A stretch of DNA of 64,000 bases from Acetobacteraceae bacterium (GCA_022842185.1 JALHQB010000008.1:47411-111410), one strand, 5' to 3'; positions 50,799 through 60,519 are shown, numbered from the stretch's first letter. Numbers and translations: made by a program. Notes: a model not told the origin generated them from the sequence alone.

Positions 50799-52180
50799 TC
50801 CCGACCATCGCCGAAGCCGCAAAGCAGATCGCCGCCAAGACGCTATCCCCGGTCGAGTTCATGAAGGACCGCCTGGCGAAAGCCGAGGCGCTGAACCCGC
50901 AGATCCACGCCTTCATCCGATTCACGCCGGAACTCGCTTTGGAGCAGGCCAAGGCTGCCGAGGCGCGCCAGATGGCCGGCACGCTGAAGGGTCCGCTGGA
51001 CGGCATCCCGATCGGCCACAAGGACATCTACGAGACCGCCGGTATCCCCACCACCGGCCATTCCCGCGTGCTGATCGACCATGTGCCCAAGGCCGACGCC
51101 GCCGCCGTCACCGCCTGGGCGGATGCGGGGGCGGTGATGCTGGGCAAACTCGCCACCCATGAATTCGCCTTTGGCGGGCCCAGCTTCGACCTGCCCTGGC
51201 CACCCGCGCGCAACCCCTGGAACACCGACCACTTCACCGGCGGGTCGTCATCCGGCACCGGCGCGGCGCTGGCGGCGGGGGTGATCCTCGGCGGCACGGG
51301 GTCCGATACCGGCGGGTCGATCCGCATGCCGGCGTCGCTGTGCGGCACGGCGGGCATCAAGCCGACCTATGGGCTGTGCTCGCGCCGCGGCGTGCTGCCG
51401 CTGTCGCATACGCTGGACACGGTGGGGCCGCTGGCATGGACCACCGAGGATTGCGCCATCATGCTCGATGCGCTGACCGGGTATGACCCCACCGACCCGT
51501 CATCCGCCAACCGGCCGAAGCCGGATCTGCTCACTGGCCTGAATGGCGGCGTGAAAGGGTTGCGCGTTGGCGTGATCCGGCATTTCCATGAGGCCGATTG
51601 CCCCGTCACGCCCGGCATGGCGGCCGGCGTCGCCGATGTGGTCAAGACGCTCCAAGGCCTCGGCGCGATCATCGAGGAGGTCACGCTGCCCTCGCTGCTC
51701 GACTTCAACGCGGCGGGGTGGATGATCCTCGCGGCGGACGCCTTCGTCGTGCACGAACCCTGGCTGCGGACGAAGTATCGCGAATACGGCGAGTTCCTGC
51801 GCGAGCGCCTGGCCCTGGCCGGCACCATCACGGCTGCCGACTACCTCCAGGCGCAGCGCCGCCGGCGGGAGATGTGCGACGCGGTGGCCAAGGTCATGGA
51901 AGGCTGCGACCTGCTGCTGACCGCCGGCGCACCGGGCGAAGCGCGCCTGATTACCGAGATGGGCAAGTGGGCATCCTTCCAATCCCCAAACTTCACCATC
52001 CCGTTCAACCTGACGGGCCAGCCGGTGCTGACGGTCTGCGCCGGCTTCGGCGCGGGTGGGTTGCCGGTGGGTGTGCAGCTGATCGGCCGACCGTTCGAGG
52101 ATGCGACGGTGCTGCGCGCCGGACACGCCTATGAACAGGCGACGGGGTGGCGTGCGAAGCGTCCGGCCATGGCGGCATAA
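50795..52180 (+). CDS. Amidase-signature family hydrolase
   Basis: A 461-residue amidase. The Ser-cisSer-Lys triad is visible: Lys in GIPIGHKDIYETAG near residue 75, the Gly/Ser loop FTGGSSSGTGAALAAGVILG near 150, and the nucleophile region GSDTGGSIRMPASLCGTAGI, followed by KPTYGLCSRRGVLPLSHTLD. GatA/AtzE-like amidases of this length occur with DUF4089 partners. GatB is absent, so a tRNA amidotransferase role is unlikely; hydrolysis of a small amide or biuret-like compound is inferred. Coupled by 4 nt to the DUF4089 gene. Confidence 0.88.
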   Translation: MIPTIAEAAKQIAAKTLSPVEFMKDRLAKAEALNPQIHAFIRFTPELALEQAKAAEARQMAGTLKGPLDGIPIGHKDIYETAGIPTTGHSRVLIDHVPKADAAAVTAWADAGAVMLGKLATHEFAFGGPSFDLPWPPARNPWNTDHFTGGSSSGTGAALAAGVILGGTGSDTGGSIRMPASLCGTAGIKPTYGLCSRRGVLPLSHTLDTVGPLAWTTEDCAIMLDALTGYDPTDPSSANRPKPDLLTGLNGGVKGLRVGVIRHFHEADCPVTPGMAAGVADVVKTLQGLGAIIEEVTLPSLLDFNAAGWMILAADAFVVHEPWLRTKYREYGEFLRERLALAGTITAADYLQAQRRRREMCDAVAKVMEGCDLLLTAGAPGEARLITEMGKWASFQSPNFTIPFNLTGQPVLTVCAGFGAGGLPVGVQLIGRPFEDATVLRAGHAYEQATGWRAKRPAMAA

Positions 52181-52234
52181 ATCACGTCGCGGCCGGACTT
52201 GTCGGCCCCGCCGGCCGGGTCCACGCTTTCTCCA

Positions 52235-52254
52235 CCGGCGCCGCAGAGCGCCGG
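52235..52254 (+). terminator. GC hairpin after the amidase gene
   Basis: CCGGCGC-CGCAGA-GCGCCGG is a perfect 7-bp stem 54 nt past the amidase stop, followed only by CTTTGG and then the ribosome-binding GGAGG of the next gene. It may limit read-through or mask the downstream ribosome-binding site. Confidence 0.4.
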
Positions 52255-52271
52255 CTTTGGAGGAAATGACA

Positions 52272-53651
52272 ATGACAGGTGTTGGCCGGCGCCCGTTCCT
52301 GGGCGTCCCTTTCGCGCTCGCCTTGGTCTCCTCACCCGCATCGGCGCAGGACCGGCGTCGCGGCGGACCGCCCGGCAATGCCTGGGCCGGGGCCTGGGCG
52401 GCATCGGCGCATGGGCCATATCCCTCGGGCAATCCTTCAGCGCAACCCGACCAGTCCTTTGCCTTCCCAACCCCGGCCGAAGGGGCGCGCAATCAGACGA
52501 TGCGCATGATGGTGCGGCCCGATATCTGGGGGCCGGCGGCGCGGTTGCGCTTTTCCAACGCCTTCGGGACGCGCCCGCTGGTCATTCAGGGTCTGCATGT
52601 CGGTCTGCAGGGCGTCGGCGGCAACGTCGCACGCGGCACCAACCGGCCGGTGACCTTCGGTGGCGGCCGCAGTGTGACGATCGCACCGGGCGCCACCAGT
52701 TGGAGCGACGCGGTGGACCTGCCCTTCATGCGCGGTCCCGGCGATCCGCTGCTGGAGGGTCGGCGTGTCGCCGTGAGCTTCCATGTGCCCGGTCCAACCG
52801 GCCCAATGACCTGGCACGCCAAGTCGCTGACCACGAGTTACGTCACGGCACCCGGCGCCGGCGACCATGCGCGGGAGGACAGCGACGCCTCCTTCCCCTT
52901 CACCACCGCGTCCTGGTTCTTCCTCGACATGGTGGAGATGCGCGCGCCGCCCGCGACCTCGGTGATCGTTGCCTTCGGCGATTCCATCACCGATGGCACC
53001 AACACCACGATGAATGGCGATGACCGCTGGCCTGATACTTTGTCACGCCGCCTGCGCGCCCGCTTTGGGCCGCGCGTATCCGTGGTGAATGCCGGCATCG
53101 GCGGCAACCGTGTCACCGGCCCGCCGGAATACACGCCGGCCAACCCGATCCCCGGCGGTCCGTCCGCCCTGTCCCGCCTGGAGCGCGACGTGCTGCAGGT
53201 CTCGGGTGTGAAGACGGTGATCTGGATGGAAGGCATCAACGACCTCGGTTCCGCCGAGGCCACCGCCGAACAGGTCATCGCCGGGCTGCGTGAAGGCGTG
53301 CGCCGCCTGCGTGAGCGCAACATCCGCGTGATCGGCGCGACGCTGACCACGGCGCTTGGCTACAATGGCGGACACGGCACGCCGCAGGTCGATGAACGCC
53401 GCCGCGCCATCAACACCTGGATCCGCGCGCCCGGCAATTTCGACGCCGTCGCCGATTTCGATGCGGTGACCATCGACCAGGCCACCGGCCAGTTGAAGCC
53501 GGCCTTCATCCCCAACAGCACCGTGGGCGGCGCGGGCGACCGGCTGCACCCCAACCGCGCTGGGTTGATGGCGATGGCCGAGGCGGTGCCGATCGACGCG
53601 CTGGGCATTCCGGAGGCACCGGTACCGCGGCGCCGGCCGTCACAGCGGTAG
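52272..53651 (+). CDS. Exported SGNH/GDSL-type hydrolase
   Basis: A 459-residue esterase-like protein with a Tat-type leader (GRRPFLGVPFALALVSSPAS). Block I is VIVAFGDSITDGTNTTMNGD with the catalytic Ser, block II includes VVNAGIGGNRVTG, block III is WMEGINDLG, and block V is GDRLHPNRAGL with the catalytic Asp/His. The N-terminal ~200 residues form a beta-rich domain (RLRFSNAFGTRPLVIQGLHV) common in secreted SGNH esterases. It would deacylate an ester, possibly on a polysaccharide. ATG 52272 lies nine nt from GGAGG; ATG 52266 is too close. Confidence 0.87.
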   Translation: MTGVGRRPFLGVPFALALVSSPASAQDRRRGGPPGNAWAGAWAASAHGPYPSGNPSAQPDQSFAFPTPAEGARNQTMRMMVRPDIWGPAARLRFSNAFGTRPLVIQGLHVGLQGVGGNVARGTNRPVTFGGGRSVTIAPGATSWSDAVDLPFMRGPGDPLLEGRRVAVSFHVPGPTGPMTWHAKSLTTSYVTAPGAGDHAREDSDASFPFTTASWFFLDMVEMRAPPATSVIVAFGDSITDGTNTTMNGDDRWPDTLSRRLRARFGPRVSVVNAGIGGNRVTGPPEYTPANPIPGGPSALSRLERDVLQVSGVKTVIWMEGINDLGSAEATAEQVIAGLREGVRRLRERNIRVIGATLTTALGYNGGHGTPQVDERRRAINTWIRAPGNFDAVADFDAVTIDQATGQLKPAFIPNSTVGGAGDRLHPNRAGLMAMAEAVPIDALGIPEAPVPRRRPSQR

Positions 53652-53688
53652 GATCATGGCGTGCGGCGCCGCGGTGGCACCGCACGCC

Positions 53689-54486
53689 TCAAATTCCCAA
53701 CAGCGGCTTCACGACATACTGCCACAGGGAGAAGACGACCTCGATCCCGACCAGCGCCACCACCGCGGCTTCCAGCCCAAGCGCGCGACGGCCATGGATC
53801 AGCGACAGCACGCCCTCGGTGGTGTCGCCGATCAGCGACAATTTGCGATCGAGTGCGGCGGAGCGTTCCTTCAGCTCATATTCGTCCGCCAGCCGCGCAT
53901 GGAGCCGTTCCAGCGCTGGATGGTCCCACAGCAGTTCGGGCTTGTCCTCGGCTTCCACCCGCGCCGTGGTGCGGCTGCGGGCGGCCAGTGCGTGGCCGAT
54001 CTGGCGATGCAAGGCTCGCGACGAAGCGGCGAGCCGCCCTTCGGTCCGCAGCGTCGTGACGATCGGCTCCAGCCGGTCCAGCGCCTCGGCCAGCAGCAAT
54101 TCCTGATGCGCCAGGGCCGCGCTTTTCGCCAGCGCATCGGCCACCACCGCCAGCCGCGCCGGTGCGAGGTCCCGCAGCCGCACGACGCCGTCCGGGTCGA
54201 CACTGTCCTGCTCGGCGCCCGCGATGATCGCCGCGACTTCCTCGATCGGCTTGGCCAGCGCATTGGTCAGGCGCGGCTTCAGCATGTCGATCACCGCGGC
54301 TTCCTGCGCGGCATCCGCGCCGATGAACACCACGGCGCCCCAGCGGAAGGCGAAGGCGGTGAATCCCTCGGGCGTGGCGAGCGGCACCGGGTCGATGCTG
54401 GGCGCGCCTTCGCGCGGCAGGCCGCGATGGTCGAGCCGTTCGCCGAGCAGCAATGCACGGGCGCGGATGGGCGCGGGGCCGGACAC
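53689..54486 (-). CDS. RMD1/DUF155 family protein
   Basis: A 265-residue protein with an N-terminal alpha/beta region (PEGFTAFAFRWGAVVFIGAD), a helical section and the conserved C-terminal DUF155 signature: LIGDTTEGVLSLIHGRRALG, then a terminal membrane helix (AAVVALVGIEVVFSLWQYVV). The yeast member Rmd1 and the mitochondrial RMND1 protein are in this family, the latter supporting organelle translation; the bacterial role is unknown. It converges with the SGNH gene. Confidence 0.85.
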   Translation of the reverse strand: MSGPAPIRARALLLGERLDHRGLPREGAPSIDPVPLATPEGFTAFAFRWGAVVFIGADAAQEAAVIDMLKPRLTNALAKPIEEVAAIIAGAEQDSVDPDGVVRLRDLAPARLAVVADALAKSAALAHQELLLAEALDRLEPIVTTLRTEGRLAASSRALHRQIGHALAARSRTTARVEAEDKPELLWDHPALERLHARLADEYELKERSAALDRKLSLIGDTTEGVLSLIHGRRALGLEAAVVALVGIEVVFSLWQYVVKPLLGI

Positions 54487-54876
54487 GGTCAGGCTACCCC
54501 GCCTTCGGCCCGCAACTCGGCAAGCGCGGCAACCCTATGCGCCGGCTTCGCCGGCCAATGCACAGCCCGGACCGGCGCGCTCTGGAACCGTAAGGCATCC
54601 ACAACGGCCGTGATCGGCGAATGTTCCTTTGGGGTGGCGTTCATGGCGGCCTCGGGTCAGGGCGATGATGCATCGTGGCACTGGCAGATGTAGCGATCCG
54701 CGGCCGGTGCGCGCGGGACGAATTCTACCCCCGGAAGAACCGATCCGGGAACCTCCTACCATTGCGGCAGTCCCATGACACAATCTCTACACCGTCGAGA
54801 TGTGGTGTGAATCGGGTTGGGCCAACGCTATATCAGGTAGGCCGCTGGCCCCTCCGCCATGCGGCGGAGGATCAAG
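54487..54876. other. 390-bp region upstream of the ribonucleotide reductase gene
   Basis: No supported gene. The main visible element is an imperfect dyad at 54778-54808 (ACACAATCTC...GAGATGTGGTGT). No cobalamin-riboswitch B12 box or repeated NrdR-box pair could be recognised. GGAGG at 54866-54870 is the ribosome-binding site of the reductase. Confidence 0.45.
54778..54808. promoter_or_regulatory. Imperfect dyad before the ribonucleotide reductase gene
   Basis: ACAC-AATCTC on the left and GAGAT-GTG-GTGT on the right are nearly complementary around a 9-nt centre. The ends resemble the ACAC/GTGT borders of NrdR boxes, but the spacing and core differ from that consensus. It is therefore only a candidate operator. 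Confidence 0.3.
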
Positions 54877-57246
54877 ATGGACGGTGTTTCCCGTGGCCCG
54901 GTCTCGGACGTCCCAATTCCCGGGCAGGCATTCGGCGACGGCCCGCTGACGGCCCGTGGCTTCGATCGCGGGATGGGTCTCGCGGTCGCGCGGCGCACCA
55001 TCCTGCGCGCCGAGGACCGCGAGGATTTCGGACGGGTCGCGGATCGTGTCGCTGCCGGCAGCCTCGGACTGATCGGGCGGCAACCCGGCGAGTCCGACCG
55101 GGTCGAACAGGCGCGCCTGCGCAACGCGATTGCCAGCGGCGCGCTGGTCACTTCCGGCCGGCACCTCCAGCACGGCGATGCAGGCCAGGTCCGGCGCAAT
55201 ATGGAGGTCTTCACCAACTGCGCCACCGCCGGTGCCTCCTTCACCAAGTTCTACCTGCTGCTGAACGGGGCCGGCGTCGGTCGCGCCTATGACGACGATT
55301 TGTGTCCGGTCGATTGGGCGCAGGCGCCGACGCTGATGCTGTACCTGTCTCCCACCCATGCCGACTGGCCGAAGGACCGGGCGGCGCTGCATCGCTTCGG
55401 CGTGGAATTCGGGCTGCTGCGCTGGGGCATGACGCCGGAGGCCTTCGGCGACGTCGAGGAAGCGGATGTGCGGAATTTTCTCGCGCAGGACGTCGTCCAC
55501 GACGTCGCGCGCGTGCCTGCCGATGCGGTGCGCCACACGGTCGCCGACACGCGCGAAGGCTGGGCCAAGGCGGTCGAGATCCTTGAGGGCATGGCATTCC
55601 GCGGCGAGCGCGATCGCACCCTGTTGCTCGACCTGTCGCAGCTGCGCCCCCTCGGCGCGCCGATCCAGGGCATGCAGGGTCGCCCGGCCTCCGGTCCGTT
55701 GTCCCTGCTGCGCGCCTTCATCACGCTGCGGCGGGAGGTGATCGAGGCGGCACGCGACCGCGCGGGCGCTTCGCCGCACCCTTGGGAACAGGCACTGCGC
55801 GCAGACCACATCCTGTCCACCGAGGTGCAGGTCGGTGGCGCCCGCCGTGCCGCGCGCATGGCCACGAAATCCTGGCGCGACCCCGGTGCGCTGCGTTTCG
55901 TGCGCCTCAAGGCCGAGGGCGGGTTGTGGACAGCCAATCACTCGCTGATGGTCGATGCCGAATTCTGGGCAAGGCTCGACCGTGACGACGACGAGCCGCT
56001 GACCCGGCATGCCAAAGCGCTGTTCGAATCCGCCACCGCCTGCGCTTACGCCAATGGCGAACCCGGCTTCATCAATGGCGACCGGCTGGAGGATGTTCGC
56101 ACCGGCTTCGCCCGCGCCAAGCCGGCCACCGCCGAGGCCGGTTCAACGCGCTACCAAGTGTCAGAGGGCGCGGCGTTGCTGGAAGCCGTCGCGCGGGCGG
56201 CTGCGTCCACGCCATTCCCCGTGACCACAAATCCCTGCGGGGAAGTCGTGCTGCACGTCACCGGCGGGTATTGCGTGATATCCGATTTCGCGCCGCTGCT
56301 CGCCTGTCCGGTCGCGCTGGACACGGTCGTTGCCGGCGCGGTGCCGGAGGACATCGCCCTGGCATGGGACGCGCGGGTGGAGGATGCGGTGCGGCTCGGC
56401 GTGCGGTTCCTCATTCGCGTGAACCGGATGGATGCGCTCTACGCCGCCGAGGTCGCGCGCACCAACCGTATCGGCATTGGCCCCACCGGGCTGCACGAAT
56501 GGGCCTGGGCGCGGTTCGGCCTCTCCTTCCGCGATCTGCTGGATGAGGTCCGAGCCAGGCCGTTCTGGGATGCATTGGCGCGACTATCGGCCGCCGCGAA
56601 GGACGAAGCGACGCGCTACGCCTGCGCATTGGGCATGGCGCCGCCCGTGACGGTCACGACCATCAAGCCCGCCGGCACCACCTCCAAGCTGTTCGGGCTG
56701 ACCGAAGGCGCGCATCTGCCGCCGCGCCGGCAGTATCTGCGCTGGGTGCAGTTCCGCGACAGCGACCCGCTGGTCGTGGACTACGCCGCGCGCGGCTACC
56801 CGGTGCGTGCACTGGAGACATTCCCGGGCGTCGCCGTCGTCGGCTTCCCGACCCTGCCGCTGATCCAGCGCCTGGGCATTGGGGACCAACTGGTCACCGC
56901 ACCCGACGCCACGCCGGAAGAACATTACCGCTGGCTGACGCTGCTCGAACGCCATTGGATCGGTTCGGAACGCGGCAACCAGGTGTCCTACACATTGAAG
57001 ATCGACACCGCGCAGGTGGGGCTCGATGTCTTCCGCACCTTGTTGCGGACGCACCAGCCTCGGTTGCGGTGCTGTGCCGTGTTGCCCAGCCGGCCGGACC
57101 GCGATCTTGGCTACGAATACCTGCCCGAGGAGGAAGTCGCGGAAGACGCGTTCACGGCGATCGTGGCCGGCATCCATGATCCGGGGCTGTCGGAAGCCGT
57201 GGATCTCGCCAGGCTGCAATGCGAGGCAGGGGTCTGCCCGATCTGA
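54877..57246 (+). CDS. nrdJ: Adenosylcobalamin-dependent class II ribonucleotide reductase
   Basis: A 789-residue monomer-type class II reductase related to the Lactobacillus leichmannii RTPR. Catalytic cysteines are visible: Cys115 in FTNCATA, Cys454 with Glu in TTNPCGEVVL, and Cys466 in GGYCVISDF. The C-terminal redox pair is in CEAGVCPI (Cys782/Cys787). Other family segments are ANHSLMVDAEFW, RIGIGPTGLHEWAWARFGLS and IKPAGTTSKLFGLTEGAHLPP. It makes deoxynucleotides without oxygen using B12. ATG 54877 has GGAGG six nt upstream and is preferred to ATG 54859. The HupE/UreJ gene nearby could relate to cobalt supply. Confidence 0.93.
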   Translation: MDGVSRGPVSDVPIPGQAFGDGPLTARGFDRGMGLAVARRTILRAEDREDFGRVADRVAAGSLGLIGRQPGESDRVEQARLRNAIASGALVTSGRHLQHGDAGQVRRNMEVFTNCATAGASFTKFYLLLNGAGVGRAYDDDLCPVDWAQAPTLMLYLSPTHADWPKDRAALHRFGVEFGLLRWGMTPEAFGDVEEADVRNFLAQDVVHDVARVPADAVRHTVADTREGWAKAVEILEGMAFRGERDRTLLLDLSQLRPLGAPIQGMQGRPASGPLSLLRAFITLRREVIEAARDRAGASPHPWEQALRADHILSTEVQVGGARRAARMATKSWRDPGALRFVRLKAEGGLWTANHSLMVDAEFWARLDRDDDEPLTRHAKALFESATACAYANGEPGFINGDRLEDVRTGFARAKPATAEAGSTRYQVSEGAALLEAVARAAASTPFPVTTNPCGEVVLHVTGGYCVISDFAPLLACPVALDTVVAGAVPEDIALAWDARVEDAVRLGVRFLIRVNRMDALYAAEVARTNRIGIGPTGLHEWAWARFGLSFRDLLDEVRARPFWDALARLSAAAKDEATRYACALGMAPPVTVTTIKPAGTTSKLFGLTEGAHLPPRRQYLRWVQFRDSDPLVVDYAARGYPVRALETFPGVAVVGFPTLPLIQRLGIGDQLVTAPDATPEEHYRWLTLLERHWIGSERGNQVSYTLKIDTAQVGLDVFRTLLRTHQPRLRCCAVLPSRPDRDLGYEYLPEEEVAEDAFTAIVAGIHDPGLSEAVDLARLQCEAGVCPI

Positions 57247-57291
57247 TGCCGTAACCGGGCAGGACACCGCCCATCCTGGCCACGGGCGCGG

Positions 57292-58083
57292 TCAGGTCTC
57301 GCCCCGCAAAGGCTGCACCAGAAGGCGGTCGATCCGTTGCTCCGCATCGGCGCGATAGCCTTCGACGCCGATCACCATGCCCAACTGGCCGCGCAGCGGC
57401 GCCGCCACATAGGTGCCGAAAAGCCGGTCCCACCACGACAGGCAAAAGCCGAAATCGCTATCCATCTCGTGGCGGATTTCCGAGTGGTGAACGCGGTGCA
57501 TGTCCGGCGTCACCAGCAGCCAGCGCAGCGGACGGTCCAACCATCCCGGCATCCCCAGGTTCGCGTGGTTGAACATGGATGTCGCATTCAGCAGCACCTC
57601 GAACAGCAGCACCGCTTCGGGGGGCGCGCCCAGGGCCACCACCGCCACCGCCTTGATGCCGAGGGAGAGCAGGATCTCGACCGGATGGAAGCGCAATCCC
57701 GAGGATGCATCGAGTTCCGGGTCGGCATGATGCACCCGATGCAGCCGCCACAGCGCGGGTACGGCATGGAAGGCCCGGTGCTGGAGGTAGACGAGCAGGT
57801 CCAGCGCCACGACCGCGACCGGCGTCGCCACCACGAAGGGCACGCCAAGGGCGGGAAACAAGCCCAGGCCCTGCGCCTGCGCCCAGAGCGCCACGCCGAC
57901 AGCCCCGGCCGGCGCCGCCAGCCGCACCAGGATGGTCGCCACCGCCACCAGCCCCAGGTTGGACGGCCAGCGCCGCCAGGCCAGCCGCTGCGGCCGCCGC
58001 GGAAAGGCCTGTTCCAGCGCCACCATCGCCACGAGCACGGCAGCGAAGACGGCGAGTCGGATGACGGATTCCTGGGCGAGCAT
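57292..58083 (-). CDS. Sterol desaturase/fatty acid hydroxylase family membrane protein
   Basis: A 263-residue membrane di-iron enzyme of the fatty-acid-hydroxylase superfamily. The three histidine clusters are present: QHRAFH, HRVHHAD and, further on, NHANLG with MHRVHHSEIRHEMDSDFGF. WWDRLFGTYV is the typical C-terminal motif. Four or so hydrophobic helices flank the clusters. Substrates range from sterols to carotenoids and fatty acids and cannot be assigned. ATG 58083 is used; the frame to 58551 crosses the HupE gene. It converges with nrdJ. Confidence 0.88.
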   Translation of the reverse strand: MLAQESVIRLAVFAAVLVAMVALEQAFPRRPQRLAWRRWPSNLGLVAVATILVRLAAPAGAVGVALWAQAQGLGLFPALGVPFVVATPVAVVALDLLVYLQHRAFHAVPALWRLHRVHHADPELDASSGLRFHPVEILLSLGIKAVAVVALGAPPEAVLLFEVLLNATSMFNHANLGMPGWLDRPLRWLLVTPDMHRVHHSEIRHEMDSDFGFCLSWWDRLFGTYVAAPLRGQLGMVIGVEGYRADAEQRIDRLLVQPLRGET

Positions 58084-58161
58084 CAACCGGATGTAGGGTA
58101 GGCGGACGGGTCTTGCAGGTGCCGCCGGCAGCGGCGAGCATGTCCGACCAAGGAGACGACC

Positions 58162-58758
58162 ATGAAGCGCCTCGCCACCCTGCTTGCTTTGCTGCCCGTA
58201 TCGGCTCTTGCCCATCATCCGATGGGCGGGGAGACGCCCAACACGCTGTGGCAGGGCCTGGCATCGGGCATCGGGCACCCCGTCATCGGGCTGGATCACC
58301 TGACGTTCCTGGTCGCTGCGGGCGTTTTGGCGGCGGCATTGCCGCCGCGCGGCGGGGTCCTGGCAATTCTCGCCTTCGTGGCCGGTGGATTCGCCGGCAG
58401 TCTGGTGCACATGGCCGGCATCGGCATGGGGCCGGTCGAGGCGGTGATCGCGTTTTCCGTCCTCGCGGCGGGGGTGGCGCTGTTGTGGAAGCGCGTGCCG
58501 GCGACGCTGCTGCCGGTCGCCTTCGGCATTGCCGGCCTGTTTCACGGGCACGCTTTCGCCGAAGCCATCATCGGCGCCGAACAGGGTGTCCTGGTGGCCT
58601 ATCTCGCCGCCTTGGCACTGACCCAGGCGGCGATTGGCCTCGGGGCGATGCTGCTGGCGCGCCGCCTCGGCGCCGCGATGCCCAGGCTGCGCGAGGCTGC
58701 CGGCGTCTGTGCGGCCGTGGCCGGTGGGCTTTTCCTGGCGATGGCCCTGGTGGCCTGA
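58162..58758 (+). CDS. HupE/UreJ family membrane protein (putative nickel/cobalt permease)
   Basis: A 198-residue protein with a signal sequence (LATLLALLPVSALA) followed by the His-rich HHPMG and about six helices. The family hallmark is GIGHPVIGLDHLTFLVAAGV; FGIAGLFHGHAFAEAI adds further His residues. HupE and UreJ are linked to nickel uptake for hydrogenase and urease; with neither enzyme here, cobalt or nickel entry is only inferred. AAGGAGA precedes the ATG. Its TGA and the converging MFS stop sit back to back (TGATCA). Confidence 0.85.
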   Translation: MKRLATLLALLPVSALAHHPMGGETPNTLWQGLASGIGHPVIGLDHLTFLVAAGVLAAALPPRGGVLAILAFVAGGFAGSLVHMAGIGMGPVEAVIAFSVLAAGVALLWKRVPATLLPVAFGIAGLFHGHAFAEAIIGAEQGVLVAYLAALALTQAAIGLGAMLLARRLGAAMPRLREAAGVCAAVAGGLFLAMALVA

Positions 58759-59964
58759 TCAGCCTGGCCGGCCAAGCCAGCGCAGCACGGCGAAGCCAGC
58801 CAGGGTGAACAGCGCGACGTGGCCGAAGGCGAGGCCCCAGGCCAGTGGCCCGTCGCCCCCGGCCAGGTCCAGGACCACCCCGGTCAGCAGCGGACCGACA
58901 AATCCTCCCGTGTAGCCCGCCATGGAATGCAGCCCCATCGTCGCGCCACGCAGCGTCGGTTCGGCGGCCTGGACAGTGCCCGCGGTGAGTGCGGAACTGT
59001 CGAGGTAGATCGCCGCGTTCCACAGCATCACGCAGCCTATGGCAAGCCACGGCGCTGCGCCGGCGGTAAAGCCGGTGACCAGCGACAGTGCCGCCCCGCC
59101 AAGCATGGCGCAGGACACGATGCGTGCCCGGCCGAAGCGTTCCGATGCCTCGTTGCCGGACAGTGACACGGCGATGCCGACCAGCCCCGCGATGGTGAAC
59201 AACGCGGTCGGCCCGGGCATCCATGCCGGCGGCGCCGCGACGGCGAAGGACGCGGCGAGAAACGCCACGCCCCACGCCCGCAACACGGCCATTTCCAGCG
59301 TGTGCACGCAATATCCCGCGATCCAGGCGAGCGCCGGCCGATTGGCCAGGACAGGACGGAAATCGAGCAGCCGACCCCCACCCACCCGCTTGGGCGGCAG
59401 CGTGTCCGGCAGGATCATGAGCGCGATGGCGAAGGCGCCGGCTGCCATGACACCACCCGCGATGAAGGCCGCGTCCGGCCCGGCCAGCGCCGAGACCGCG
59501 CCCGCCACCGCGAAGGACAAGGCGCCGGCGATTCCGACCCCCGCGGCGTGCCAGGAGACCGCCCGGGTCTGCGCGCTGCCGGTCAGGGGATCCGCGATCG
59601 CCTTCAGCCCCGGCATATAGGCCCCGGCCCAGCCGATGCCGGCCAGTGCCCGGAAGGCCAGTCCCGACCAGAAATCATCGGCCAGAACCCCGAAGCCGAG
59701 ATGCGCCAGCGCCGTGGCGCCCGTGCCCAGCAGGTAGATGCGCCGCGCCGGCATGCGGTCGGTCAGCGCCAGCAGCAGCGGCACGGCGGGGACATAGGCG
59801 GCGAAGAAAATGCCGATCAGCCAGCCGGCCTCGGCGCCGGTCAGGGACCATCGGTCGATATACACCGGCAGCAGGGCGGGCAGGGTGAAGGCGCCGATCT
59901 GCGTCAGCACCTGCGCGGCGACCATTGCGGCAATGAAACGCGGCGTGCCGGGCAGGAGAGACAT
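58759..59964 (-). CDS. Major facilitator superfamily transporter
   Basis: A 401-residue transporter with 12 predicted helices. The loop 2-3 motif is LTDRMPARRIYLLGTGATAL, close to the MFS GxLaDrxGrR motif, and helix 5 begins SWHAAGVGIAGALSF. The N-terminal half has FRALAGIGWAGAYMPGLKAI. The subgroup resembles CynX/NimT or arabinose-efflux-like permeases, but the substrate is unknown. It is divergent from the MaoC operon across 96 bp. Confidence 0.87.
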   Translation of the reverse strand: MSLLPGTPRFIAAMVAAQVLTQIGAFTLPALLPVYIDRWSLTGAEAGWLIGIFFAAYVPAVPLLLALTDRMPARRIYLLGTGATALAHLGFGVLADDFWSGLAFRALAGIGWAGAYMPGLKAIADPLTGSAQTRAVSWHAAGVGIAGALSFAVAGAVSALAGPDAAFIAGGVMAAGAFAIALMILPDTLPPKRVGGGRLLDFRPVLANRPALAWIAGYCVHTLEMAVLRAWGVAFLAASFAVAAPPAWMPGPTALFTIAGLVGIAVSLSGNEASERFGRARIVSCAMLGGAALSLVTGFTAGAAPWLAIGCVMLWNAAIYLDSSALTAGTVQAAEPTLRGATMGLHSMAGYTGGFVGPLLTGVVLDLAGGDGPLAWGLAFGHVALFTLAGFAVLRWLGRPG

Positions 59965-60060
59965 GGCGACAGGCTATGCCGTGGCGGCGCGTGCCGGAAG
60001 CGGGGTTGATCGCGCGGCGCCGCCGCCCGACACTCCGCCCCGAAGTCAAAGGAGGAACGC

Positions 60061-60519
60061 ATGCGCGTGGTGGAAACGCCCGATGCCCTGAAGGCACTGA
60101 TCGGCGAGGAACTCGGTGTCGGCGATTGGCTCGAGGTCAGCCAGGAGATGATCGACCGCTTTGCCGAGGTCACCGGCGACCACCAGTGGATCCATGTCGA
60201 TGTAGAACGCGCCAAGACTCAGATGCCAGGCGGCAAGACCATCGCCCACGGCTATTTGCTGCTGTCGCTGCTGCCGAAGCTCGGCGGCGGCGTGTACAAG
60301 GTGTCCTGGCCGTCGCGCACGTTGAACTACGGGTCCGACAAGGTGCGGATCATCAATCCGGTGCAGGCGGGCGATCGCGTGCGGCTGCGCCAGGCGCTGG
60401 TCGGCGTGGATGACGGTGCCAACGGTACCCACCGCATCGTGGTGCGCCAGACCATGGAGATCGAGGGCAAGGACAAGCCCGCTTTGATCGCCGACACAAT
60501 CCGCATGACCTTTCCCTGA
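60061..60519 (+). CDS. MaoC-like (R)-enoyl-CoA hydratase
   Basis: A 152-residue hot-dog-fold hydratase. The catalytic Asp/His motif is [18 protein letters not shown] and the second family motif is [15 protein letters not shown], then [19 protein letters not shown]. It hydrates enoyl-CoA esters in the cytoplasm. AAAGGAGGAA precedes the ATG. It is first of three closely spaced genes with a metallo-hydrolase and a crotonase-type enzyme, which suggests a small CoA-ester operon. Confidence 0.9.
   Translation: MRVVETPDALKALIGEELGVGDWLEVSQEMIDRFAEVTGDHQWIHVDVERAKTQMPGGKTIAHGYLLLSLLPKLGGGVYKVSWPSRTLNYGSDKVRIINPVQAGDRVRLRQALVGVDDGANGTHRIVVRQTMEIEGKDKPALIADTIRMTFP

Noticed and set aside
54487..54876. 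Cobalamin riboswitch before the class II reductase
   Set aside because: No B12-box-like sequence or matching pairing pattern could be recognised.
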